Source of the DNA: Clostridium punense
Lineage (GTDB): Bacteria; Bacillota; Clostridia; Clostridiales; Clostridiaceae
NCBI RefSeq assembly: GCF_017874425.1
Contig: NZ_JAGGLL010000002.1
Span: 1 to 64,000, forward strand
Reading direction: 5' to 3'
DNA length: 64,000 nt
Positions 56,239 to 64,000 of this stretch are shown here, piece after piece. Below the pieces are notes generated by a model. That model ran no database searches. It was not told the DNA's origin and was given only the letters and a program-made list of their open reading frames with translations. The stretch's first letter is position 1. Every line of letters starts with the position of its first letter. Made by a program: the position numbers and the translations under genes.

Positions 56239-56430
56239 AAACTCACCTCATCAATAATTTTACCCTAAACATTATTAGGTATAAACCTTTATTTAATTAT
56301 ACTAATAAACTTTTACTTACAAAATTTCACAGGACAAGTAATATTTATATTCTTAATAGATAATCTTACATATGAAAAAGATAATGAGTAACTACCATAG
56401 TATACATGTTAAATATTCTATTTCATAGAA

Positions 56431-56456
56431 AAAGAGTCAGTTACCACCGACTCTTT
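56431..56456 (-). terminator. terminator of ABC permease gene
   Basis: AAAGAGTC/GACTCTTT with TTTC following on the minus strand. Confidence 0.85.
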
Positions 56457-56481
56457 CTCCTACACTTTAATTTCTAAATCT

Positions 56482-58998
56482 TTAAAAGTCTTCCCTTATA
56501 CCTTCAATTAAATTCTCATTACCAATTCTTTTAAGTGGTGCCAAAACTGAAAGATACCCAATTATTAGTGCTGCCACTGTTGCAATTCCTATAGCATTCC
56601 AAGGAATTGCCCATTTAAACTCCCTTGCTGCATTCATTCCTCCACCCATTAGGTAGGATAAGCCCGTTCCAATAATACCACCATATATACTTCCTACTAC
56701 TCCATATAAAAGTCCTTCTAATACAATAATCTTCTTTAATCCCTTTTGAGTTAGTCCTATAGATTTTAAGGTTGAAAACTCTTTTTTTCTTAAAATTATA
56801 TTAGTAGTTAAGGTATTAATAATATTTACACTACCAATTAAAGATACTACAGTTACGAAACCGTATAATAATATTTGTACCATTAATATAGCTGATTTGT
56901 TTTTCCTATTATCATCAATATTATTAGTTAACATTAAGGCTGGGTTTGATTTTATTTGTTCTTCAATTTTTTCTTTTGCTTGAATTTCTTCTTTTTGATC
57001 TTTAATTTGAATATCCAAGCTTATAGGTTTAAGTTCACCTTTCCCAACCAAGCCCTCTACAACTTCTTTAGTACTAATAAAATTTAAAGACTTTTCTGGT
57101 CCATAAAAGTAAAATGGTTCTGCTTTTAAAATAGCCATAATCTTTACTTTTTTAATACTACCTTTATTAAACTGCAATGAATTTTCTGATGACATATTTT
57201 CTCTTTCATTAAGATCACCATAAGCTTCTAACTCTATTTCATCTCCAACCTTTAGAGATGCAATTTCACCGTAGTACACATTTTTAGTTTTTTCATTAAA
57301 AATTCTATTCTTTTTAATAAGAATTACACCATTTTCTTTATTTAGTGCCTCCTTGTCTATATTTCCACTTTCTATATACCCTTTAGAAACTTCTAAAGCA
57401 TTATCATCATAAATTGCAACATTACTATTTATTCCAGTTTTGTTGTTGCCTAAGTTTGTTGATTTGTACACATTTTCAATATTATTTACTTCTTTAACTT
57501 TTCCTTCACTGTTTATAGCTGCCTTTAGATAATTCATCTCATAACTTTTGTATACTTTTTCCACCATGGCAACATTTTTTATATCCTCAACTAACTTATC
57601 TTCGATGAATACTCTTTTACCCTCATTAATGTACTGAGGAGATACTGTAAAATGAATGTTCTGTGATTCATTTAAATCATCAGATATATTTAAAGACATG
57701 TCCATAAAAGATTTGAAGGTTATAAATAAAACCACACTAATTACAATAGAAAATACTGTTATTCTATATCTTTTTCTATTTCTCTTCATATTTTTAGAAG
57801 CTAATGATCCTTCAAAACCCAGCACCTTACCTATTAAACCTGCTCTTCTTTTCTTAATTTTTTCCTTTGTAATAGTAGCTCTGCTGCTAATAGCAACTAA
57901 AGGCGATATTTTGCCTGCGAAGTGAGCTGGTATGAAGGCTGAAATATATATTGATATTAATCCTACCAATGCACTTATAGCTAAAACTCCGTAAGATATA
58001 GTTAATTTAATGTTCATAACAGAATCTGCTCCAATTAACTTAAAGGTAAGCTTTATTCCTAAAAGAGCTATAACTCCAAAAATTAATCCTAGAGGAATTG
58101 CAATTACTGCTACTGTGGTAGCCTCTTTAAACACTAGCTTTCTAACTTGTTTAGGGGTAGCTCCAACTGCTCTTAGAAGCCCAAATTGCTTAACTCTTTC
58201 CACCACACTAATTTGAAAGGAATTATAAATCACTGCAATGGTACAAACCACTACGATTGAAATTATTATACCAACAGTAAAATAAATTCCTTTCCAAGAT
58301 GAGCTACCTTCTCCTGCTCCTAACAGTCCTAAAAGCATAGTATTTTTAATAACATTACCCTTTTCTCCTAATGCAACTAATTCCTCCACTGACTTTTTTA
58401 AGTTTGCCTTTGAGCTTATCTCAACTATCAGTGTAGCATTTTCAATATTTATATTATTACTATTAGATAATATCATTATTTTACTATCTGATTGATTTTG
58501 AATAGTATTTTCAAGCAATCCTACAAGCAAGTATTCTTTGTCTTTAATTTTTATTTTTTCTCCAACCTTGCCATTGTTATCAATATATCTTAAAGCCCAT
58601 TTTTCAATAGCTATTTCATTCTCTCTCTCTGGAAGTCTCCCCTCCGCTGGTTTATATGGTGCCAGCTCCAAGGCCTTACTTGAGGCTACTACTGAAAAAA
58701 TCTTAAGTTTATCAGTAAACTCTTCTTCTTCACCCATGCTATATAATCCACTTCTACCAACTCTTGGGTTATTAATAATCTTATTCATCTTGTCTTCATT
58801 TATTTTCTTATAAGCTATATGAAAAGAACCATACTTTCCCTTTGTATCCTCTATCTCCGTTTGCTGCATGCTTTTAAAGAAAAGCCCTATGGTTGAAATT
58901 AAAGCTACTGATAAAACTATTCCTATGATAGTTAAGACAGTTCTTTTTTTATTGGCTTTTAAATATCTATTTGAAAGCTGTTTAAACTCTGTAATCAC
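56482..58998 (-). CDS. ABC transporter permease, duplicated FtsX/MacB type
   Basis: 839 residues in two halves. Each has one membrane segment, a large extracytoplasmic domain and three membrane segments (about residues 250-370 and 730-825). Motif RVKQFGLLRAVGATPKQVRK in the first and KEFSTLKSIGLTQKGLKK in the second are FtsX coupling helices. It probably acts as a peptide or lipoprotein extruder or antibiotic-protection system. Start: GTG 58998, 7 nt after AGGAGG; a longer frame to 59064 reads through that site. Follows its ATPase by 180 nt. Confidence 0.9.
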   Translation of the reverse strand: MITEFKQLSNRYLKANKKRTVLTIIGIVLSVALISTIGLFFKSMQQTEIEDTKGKYGSFHIAYKKINEDKMNKIINNPRVGRSGLYSMGEEEEFTDKLKIFSVVASSKALELAPYKPAEGRLPERENEIAIEKWALRYIDNNGKVGEKIKIKDKEYLLVGLLENTIQNQSDSKIMILSNSNNINIENATLIVEISSKANLKKSVEELVALGEKGNVIKNTMLLGLLGAGEGSSSWKGIYFTVGIIISIVVVCTIAVIYNSFQISVVERVKQFGLLRAVGATPKQVRKLVFKEATTVAVIAIPLGLIFGVIALLGIKLTFKLIGADSVMNIKLTISYGVLAISALVGLISIYISAFIPAHFAGKISPLVAISSRATITKEKIKKRRAGLIGKVLGFEGSLASKNMKRNRKRYRITVFSIVISVVLFITFKSFMDMSLNISDDLNESQNIHFTVSPQYINEGKRVFIEDKLVEDIKNVAMVEKVYKSYEMNYLKAAINSEGKVKEVNNIENVYKSTNLGNNKTGINSNVAIYDDNALEVSKGYIESGNIDKEALNKENGVILIKKNRIFNEKTKNVYYGEIASLKVGDEIELEAYGDLNERENMSSENSLQFNKGSIKKVKIMAILKAEPFYFYGPEKSLNFISTKEVVEGLVGKGELKPISLDIQIKDQKEEIQAKEKIEEQIKSNPALMLTNNIDDNRKNKSAILMVQILLYGFVTVVSLIGSVNIINTLTTNIILRKKEFSTLKSIGLTQKGLKKIIVLEGLLYGVVGSIYGGIIGTGLSYLMGGGMNAAREFKWAIPWNAIGIATVAALIIGYLSVLAPLKRIGNENLIEGIREDF

Positions 58999-59178
58999 CT
59001 TGTTACCTCCTACTTTTATGTTTCTATCAGAAATCCTACTATTCTTTGAAACAGTTAATTTCATTTATTATTCTTATTTTTATCTATATTTTCTTACTAC
59101 TTTCCACAAAATTATTTCTTTCCTTCAATATATTTTTACGCTAAGTCCCTCATTATTTAAAGTTTAATTAAAGCTTAT

Positions 59179-59871
59179 CTAGCCTACTTTATTTCTTAAA
59201 TATTTGTCTGAGGTAATTTCTCCATCTTCAATGGTAATTACTCTATCTGCCATAGACGCAATATTTACATCATGAGTTATCAGAATTAAGGTTTGATTAT
59301 ATTTTCTTGCAGTTATTTTTAAAAGTTCTATAACTTCCTTAGAATTTTTGCTATCTAAGTTTCCTGTGGGTTCATCGGCTAGAATAATTGCTGGCTTATT
59401 TAAAAGCGCTCTTCCAATAGAAACTCTTTGCTGTTGCCCTCCTGAAAGTTCTGAAGGAAGATGACTTCTTCTTTCCTCAAGACCTAGAATTTGAATTAGT
59501 TCCTGTAAGTAGGACTTATCGACCTTATCGTTATCTAAAAGTGCTGGAAGTGATATATTTTCCTCCACGTCTAATACAGGGATTAAGTTAAAAAATTGAA
59601 ATACAAATCCTATTTTTCTTCTTCTAAATATTGCTAACTTTTCTTCTTTATAGTCATAAATACTTTCGCCATCTATAATTACCTTACCGTTAGTTGGTTT
59701 ATCTAAACCTCCTAATAAGTGTAGTAAAGTACTCTTACCTGATCCTGAAGCCCCTACAACTGCTACAAACTCTCCTTTATTTATTGACATACTAATATTT
59801 TTAAGAGCTTCTACCTTGTTGTCTCCTTTTCCGTATATCTTACTTAAGTTTTCAACTTTTAAAATCTCCAT
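59179..59871 (-). CDS. ABC transporter ATP-binding protein (LolD/MacB type)
   Basis: 230 residues. Walker A GASGSGKST, Q-loop region FVFQFFNLIPVLDVEENI, signature LSGGQQQRVSIGRAL, Walker B ILADEPTGNLDS and H-loop THDVN. Pairs with the FtsX-type permease downstream. ATG follows AGAAGGAG. First gene of the transporter pair. Confidence 0.95.
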   Translation of the reverse strand: MEILKVENLSKIYGKGDNKVEALKNISMSINKGEFVAVVGASGSGKSTLLHLLGGLDKPTNGKVIIDGESIYDYKEEKLAIFRRRKIGFVFQFFNLIPVLDVEENISLPALLDNDKVDKSYLQELIQILGLEERRSHLPSELSGGQQQRVSIGRALLNKPAIILADEPTGNLDSKNSKEVIELLKITARKYNQTLILITHDVNIASMADRVITIEDGEITSDKYLRNKVG

Positions 59872-60105
59872 TATTTTCTCTCCTTCTTGAAACTATATTT
59901 TTCACGGTAATTAACCTTTGAATTAAAAATTGCTTATTTTTATGATTTAACCTATTCAGTATCATAATTAAAATTATTTTTTAATTGTCACTTTGGCTTT
60001 AGTCTTATTTTATTGCTATATCTCTTGTTCATTGCCTTTCTACATTTCTATTATATCCCCTTAAGATTTCTTATTCCATTTCAGCTAACTTACAATAAAA
60101 AAATT

Positions 60106-60127
60106 AATCTTACTATTTGGTAAGATT
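60106..60127 (-). terminator. second terminator after holin-like gene
   Basis: AATCTTAC/GTAAGATT with AATTTTTTTATT on the minus strand; lies 52 nt beyond the first terminator. Confidence 0.75.
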
Positions 60128-60179
60128 AGCTTCCCTTACTTATTTTCTTCATGTCAAAATTGATATTTTTTATATAAAA

Positions 60180-60208
60180 AAGGCAACCCCTATATTAGAG
60201 ATTACCTT
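60180..60208 (-). terminator. terminator of holin-like gene
   Basis: Minus strand AAGGTAATCTCT pairs with AGGGGTTGCCTT, then TTTTTATA; starts 6 nt after the stop codon. Confidence 0.85.
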
Positions 60209-60214
60209 AGCTCA

Positions 60215-60469
60215 TTATTCTTCTTTTTCTCTGGTTTGTTTAATTAACTGATTAGTAAATACAGTGGTTCCTGCTACTAAAATACCTTGAATTACTGCCG
60301 AAGCACTTAATCCCATAATTGCTATTGCTCCTAAAATTCCACATACTAGTAATATATAGGGGATTGTCCAGTCTTTAATTTTGGGTGTGTTCTTTAAAAA
60401 CATACCTATGATATATAATACAGGAACAAGAATTAGAGCTTGGTCAACAATAAATTTTCCAACATCCAT
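60215..60469 (-). CDS. holin-like small membrane protein
   Basis: 84 residues with three hydrophobic segments (ILVPVLYIIGMFL; YILLVCGILGAIAIMG; VIQGILVAGTTVF) and a charged C-terminus (KQTREKEE). This is the phage holin 5 pattern. There is no lysin or phage gene nearby, so it is either a domesticated holin or a general membrane protein. ATG 60469 follows AAGGAGG. Confidence 0.82.
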   Translation of the reverse strand: MDVGKFIVDQALILVPVLYIIGMFLKNTPKIKDWTIPYILLVCGILGAIAIMGLSASAVIQGILVAGTTVFTNQLIKQTREKEE

Positions 60470-60815
60470 AAATATTCCTCCTTGCATAAATTAAGAATTA
60501 ATTCCTATAATATCTAACAGGATATCATTCTTGATACATTATATTATATTATATGAAATTCATGCATAGTCTGGCTCACTTTTAGGATTATACTCGTTAG
60601 CAAATCTCACTACATAATAGTCACTTCTTAAGTTTGAAAGTTAGTATTTATCACTGTAAAGATACTGTATATTCCCAAAAGTTCTGAGGTGAAATTATCA
60701 TTACTAAAAAACTTTGAATTATTATATAAATCTATATAAATTGTAAAGCACTAACACAGGCTCAATATGATTAAATGTAAAAAGGATCGGTTGTCTACCG
60801 ATCCTTTTTGATTCT
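60470..60815. other. intergenic, terminator of recQ
   Basis: Holds the terminator at 60779-60809 and the holin promoter; nothing else recognised. Confidence 0.5.
60779..60809 (-). terminator. terminator of recQ
   Basis: AAAAAGGATCGG/CCGATCCTTTTT, near-perfect symmetric stem. Confidence 0.9.
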
Positions 60816-63044
60816 TTATTCTGAGAAGTTCTTTAAAATTACTCCTTTTATCTGATCATAGGTAATATGTTCAGGTACTCTTTCTTTTATAGGTTTTAAC
60901 TTACTAGCACCTACTTCTTTTATTGCCTCCATCACTAAAGCTTCCACCTGTTCATCGAATACCCCTGTAAAATCCACTGGAAAATCTAAGGAATTTCCTT
61001 CTTTAAGAAACTCCGTTATGTGAGAAAGCACCGTAGTTACAGCTATCTCTCTTTCCACTGCAATTTGTCCTAAGGATTTATTATTTTTTATCATATTTAT
61101 AGTTATTTCAAAGGATTTTTCCTTGTTTAATTTTGGTGTTTTCTTGTTAAAGTCTTCAGTTTTATTATCCTGAACTTTATCCACTAAGGCTTCTTCACTG
61201 TTATAAGGGCTATTTTTCTTAGAACCACTTGGGGTTTTTATATCTTTTTTAAAGTTCCAGCTAACTTCGATATTATTTTTTTCCGTATAGCTTATAATCT
61301 CTTTAATAAACTGTTCTCCATACTTGTTAGCTTTTACCTCACCAACACCACTAATGTCTAGAAATTGTTCCATAGTAATTGGATATCTAGTACTCATTTC
61401 CTTTAAAGAAGTATCACCAAAAATTATGTATGGTGGTACCCCCTCAGCTGCAGCTAGTTGTGTTCTTAAGGCTCTTAGATTTTCGAACAAATCATTGTTC
61501 ACTACAAGTCTTTCCACCTTCTTAGGCTCTTTAAAAATTACCTTCTCCTTACTCTTTAAAACCTCTATAGATTTTTGGTTTAACTTTATAACAGGGTACT
61601 CACCTTCCACTGATTCTAAGAAAGAATGAGCTGTTAAAGTATTTATAAATTCCTTTAGATTTTCTTTTGAATAACTCTTCATTATTCCATAGGTAGACAA
61701 TTCATTTAACCTCAAATCTAACAACTTTTTATTTTGTGATCCTCTAAGCACATCAATTATCATATTAACTCCATAGGGTCTACTCATTCTATACACGCAG
61801 GAGAGAACCTTTTGTGCATCAATGGTCTTATCAATAAGTTCTCCTTCTAAATTGCAATTACTGCAATTATTACACTCTCCAGGGCTTTCCTCACCAAAAT
61901 AAGTTAATATATATTCTCTAAGGCAGGAATTACAGTGAACAAAGTCCATAATTTGTTTTAGCTTTTTATACTCATTTATTTTTCTTTCTGGATTATTAGT
62001 TCCCACATCTATAATATACTTTTGAGTATGTACATCAGAAGGTGAAAATAAAAGTATGCATTCACTCTTCTCCCCATCTCTTCCTGCCCTACCAATTTCT
62101 TGATAGTAACTCTCTATATTTTTAGGCATGTTGTAATGAATTACATATCTTATATTAGGTTTATCTATACCCATGCCAAAGGCATTTGTTGCTACCATTA
62201 AATTTACTTTATCATAAACAAAAGCTTCTTGATTTACAGTTCTTTCACTTTCAGACAAGCCAGCATGATATCTTCCTACAGAATATCCCCTTGAAAGTAA
62301 AGCTTCATAGACTTTATCTGCTTCATTTCTTGTAGCCGTATAAATAATACCTGATAGCTCACTATTTTCTCTTACATAGTTAAGAAGAAAATCCTTCTTA
62401 TTTATACCCTTAAGTACATCAATTTTTAAGTTTTCTCTATCAAAGCCTTGAATAAACACCTTTGGATTTTTTAGATTAAGAAGGGTTACAATGTCTTCTC
62501 TAACTTCTTCTGTAGCTGTTGCTGTAAAAGCTGAAACAATAGGTCTTTTGTTCAAAGATTTTATAAAACCTTTGATATTTCTGTAGCTGGTTCGAAAATC
62601 ATGTCCCCACTGAGAAACGCAATGAGCCTCATCTATTGCAACTTGAGAAATATTAATTTCTCTCATTAGAGTTATAAAACTATTGGATTCTAGTCTTTCT
62701 GGTGCAACATAAATTATCTTTAATTGTCCATTTTTCAATTTATCTAAAATTATTACTATTTCATTACTACTTAAGGAGCTATTGATATAAGCCGCCTCTA
62801 CTCCTAGTTCCTTTATACTGTCTACTTGATCCTTCATTAGAGATATAAGAGGTGAAATAACTAAGGTTACCCCCTCTAAAAGCAGTGCAGGAATTTGATA
62901 ACAGATGGACTTTCCTCCCCCTGTAGGCATGATTGCCACAGTATCTCTTCCATTTAAAATTTCCTCAATTATTTTTTCTTGCCCTTTTCTAAAGGAGCTA
63001 TAGCCATAATATTTATTTAAAACTTCTAAAGCCTTATTTATCAT
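60816..63044 (-). CDS. recQ: RecQ-family ATP-dependent DNA helicase
   Basis: 742 residues. Helicase core: MPTGGGKS (Walker A), AIDEAHCVSQWGHDFR (DEAH), ATNAFGMGIDKP and QEIGRAGRDG. Next is a zinc-binding CNSC...CNNCSNC segment with a winged helix (about 350-480). An HRDC domain (LFENLRALRTQLAAAEGVPP; ISGVGEVKANKYGEQF, about 520-595) and a C-terminal HTH_40 region (about 650-740) follow. It unwinds 3'-tailed DNA in recombination and repair. ATG follows GAGGTG. Confidence 0.95.
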   Translation of the reverse strand: MINKALEVLNKYYGYSSFRKGQEKIIEEILNGRDTVAIMPTGGGKSICYQIPALLLEGVTLVISPLISLMKDQVDSIKELGVEAAYINSSLSSNEIVIILDKLKNGQLKIIYVAPERLESNSFITLMREINISQVAIDEAHCVSQWGHDFRTSYRNIKGFIKSLNKRPIVSAFTATATEEVREDIVTLLNLKNPKVFIQGFDRENLKIDVLKGINKKDFLLNYVRENSELSGIIYTATRNEADKVYEALLSRGYSVGRYHAGLSESERTVNQEAFVYDKVNLMVATNAFGMGIDKPNIRYVIHYNMPKNIESYYQEIGRAGRDGEKSECILLFSPSDVHTQKYIIDVGTNNPERKINEYKKLKQIMDFVHCNSCLREYILTYFGEESPGECNNCSNCNLEGELIDKTIDAQKVLSCVYRMSRPYGVNMIIDVLRGSQNKKLLDLRLNELSTYGIMKSYSKENLKEFINTLTAHSFLESVEGEYPVIKLNQKSIEVLKSKEKVIFKEPKKVERLVVNNDLFENLRALRTQLAAAEGVPPYIIFGDTSLKEMSTRYPITMEQFLDISGVGEVKANKYGEQFIKEIISYTEKNNIEVSWNFKKDIKTPSGSKKNSPYNSEEALVDKVQDNKTEDFNKKTPKLNKEKSFEITINMIKNNKSLGQIAVEREIAVTTVLSHITEFLKEGNSLDFPVDFTGVFDEQVEALVMEAIKEVGASKLKPIKERVPEHITYDQIKGVILKNFSE

Positions 63045-63279
63045 TTATTACACCTCGAACTATTATCTATAAAAAGCTTCAGTAAAAAACAATGAACTGA
63101 AGCGTATTTTGTTTTTATCTCAAACTTTTCCCTTAAATTATATCACCTTTATAATTTTTTTAAACAAGAAATAAATTATTGCATAAAGGAATCTTTTGCA
63201 ATAACTTTAGCTTTTATATTAGAAGAACCGTCCCATATTCTCTTCAATAATTAAAGTTAAATTTCCTATATAATAAAAA

Positions 63280-63309
63280 AACTCTATAAGAATTTCTTCT
63301 TACAGAGTT
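63280..63309 (-). terminator. terminator of the 53-residue gene
   Basis: AACTCTGTAAGAA/TTCTTATAGAGTT on the minus strand, followed by TTTTTTATT. Confidence 0.88.
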
Positions 63310-63325
63310 GTTAATTCAAATGATA

Positions 63326-63487
63326 TTATCTTCTGAATCCGTTGTTTTGTTGCTTCTTTGCTCTTCTGCAATCAGCACATCTTTGTGGCTCGTTTTCGAA
63401 TCCTTTTTCTTTGTAGAAAGCTTGCTCTCCCTCAGTGAATATGAATTCTTTTCCGCAATCTTTGCATGTTAAAGTTTTATCTGCCAT
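63326..63487 (-). CDS. 53-residue zinc-ribbon protein (zf-trcl type)
   Basis: Two cysteine pairs, CKDC (8-11) and CADC (37-40), separated by an aromatic-rich stretch (FTEGEQAFYKEKGF), then a basic Gln/Asn-rich tail. This is a common small Firmicute zinc-binding protein of unknown function. ATG 63487 has AAGGGGA upstream. It is short but has its own ribosome binding site and terminator, so it is clearly a gene. Confidence 0.9.
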   Translation of the reverse strand: MADKTLTCKDCGKEFIFTEGEQAFYKEKGFENEPQRCADCRRAKKQQNNGFRR

Positions 63488-64000
63488 TTAAACATTTCCC
63501 CTTTTCTTCGTATTAAGATTTAAAAACTGATTCACATATGTTCCGAAAAATGGAAATGTTGTTTATCAAATTAAATCTCTTTACAAGTAGCTTTTCGCCA
63601 CTCGACTATATTAATATAACATGATTTAATTTATTATGCAAGTGTTTTTTATTATTTAAATGTGAATTTTAGTTTTTTGTGCGTATTTTTATAAGATATC
63701 ATCATTAATATTAAACTCTATAATTTCTATAAACTTCTATGCTGTGGATTTATTTTACTCATATTCAAAAGCTCTTAAGGTAGTTGATTAAAATCCTATG
63801 GATTAGCTAAGTTTTTTTGTTTACCCACTATAGGCTCCCTTATGGAAACCCTAGCTTATATGGCCCCAATTCACCTTAAGACAACCAATGTAGGTTTAAT
63901 ATATCATTTAATTCTTGACTTTGTTTCCCATAATAAAGATTTTTAAAATATAATTTTTTACTAAAAATATGATCATAGCATATATTAAAAAGTTCTTTCT
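63488..64000. other. 512-bp right-end intergenic DNA
   Basis: AT-rich. TCTTAAGGT (about 63771) and ACCTTAAGA (about 63871) form a spaced inverted repeat of unknown meaning. No gene start is visible before the window ends. Confidence 0.45.

Larger units (their letters stand above)
59872..60214. other. intergenic with tandem terminators
   Basis: Promoter region of the ABC transporter plus two minus-strand terminators (60106-60127 and 60180-60208). No gene seen. Confidence 0.5.

Overview
The window is AT-rich, low-GC Firmicute DNA. Strong AGGAGG-type ribosome binding sites, frequent TTG/GTG starts, spore-envelope (SPOCS/DUF3794) genes and the protein repertoire all point to an anaerobic spore former of the Clostridium sensu stricto group (inferred from gene content; no rRNA or tRNA is present). 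I found no phage, insertion sequence or CRISPR array. It reads as chromosomal housekeeping and accessory DNA with about 47 genes, mostly on the minus strand.

Layout. 1-5.4 kb: ferritin, then a methionine block metY-metA-hom on the plus strand. The untranslated region before metY is unusually long. It holds a promoter, an unassigned pseudoknotted attenuator, a dispersed palindromic repeat, a SAM-I riboswitch with terminator and a second elaborate palindromic or RNA-like element. The residues of MetA (Glu111, Cys142, His235, Glu237) predict O-acetylhomoserine, matching MetY. 5.5-9 kb: a small lipoprotein, a CaCA exchanger, a secreted CAP protein and a zinc-ribbon protein. 9-16 kb: a partner-switching module (PAS-PP2C phosphatase, RsbW-like kinase, STAS protein) interleaved with two dCache chemoreceptors. 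16.6-24.6 kb: a flavoprotein, a 47-residue Cys-rich protein, and a probable operon of a 1640-residue HD/HEAT/NadD-like/GNAT/phosphoribosyltransferase-like protein followed by an LDH/MDH-like protein. 24.7-30.1 kb: an ion-transporter-superfamily permease, a zinc-ribbon protein and a metal-homeostasis set (DUF1980 protein, permease, two CobW GTPases). 30.7-33.8 kb: PLP synthase pdxST with divergent regulator pdxR. 33.9-37.4 kb: tldD/tldE and a small membrane protein. 38-41 kb: a soluble chemoreceptor fused to a family 5 solute-binding protein, and bacteriohemerythrin. 41.4-45.6 kb: three SPOCS proteins and a Cys-rich protein, probably spore coat or exosporium. 45.8-54.1 kb: MATE pump, polysaccharide deacetylase, a P-type ATPase under a yybP-ykoY (Mn2+) riboswitch, rhodanese and metallophosphoesterase. 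54.3-59.9 kb: two-component system plus MacB-like ABC transporter. 60.2-63.5 kb: holin-like protein, RecQ and a 53-residue zinc-ribbon protein.

Most worth following: the giant NAD-like multidomain protein and its dehydrogenase-like partner; the cytoplasmic MCP/solute-binding fusion; the stacked leader elements upstream of metY, including a pseudoknot I cannot assign to a known riboswitch class; and the chemoreceptors embedded in a partner-switching module. Start codons were adjusted where a ribosome binding site clearly favours an internal start. All functional statements rest on motif recognition by eye; no database search was run.
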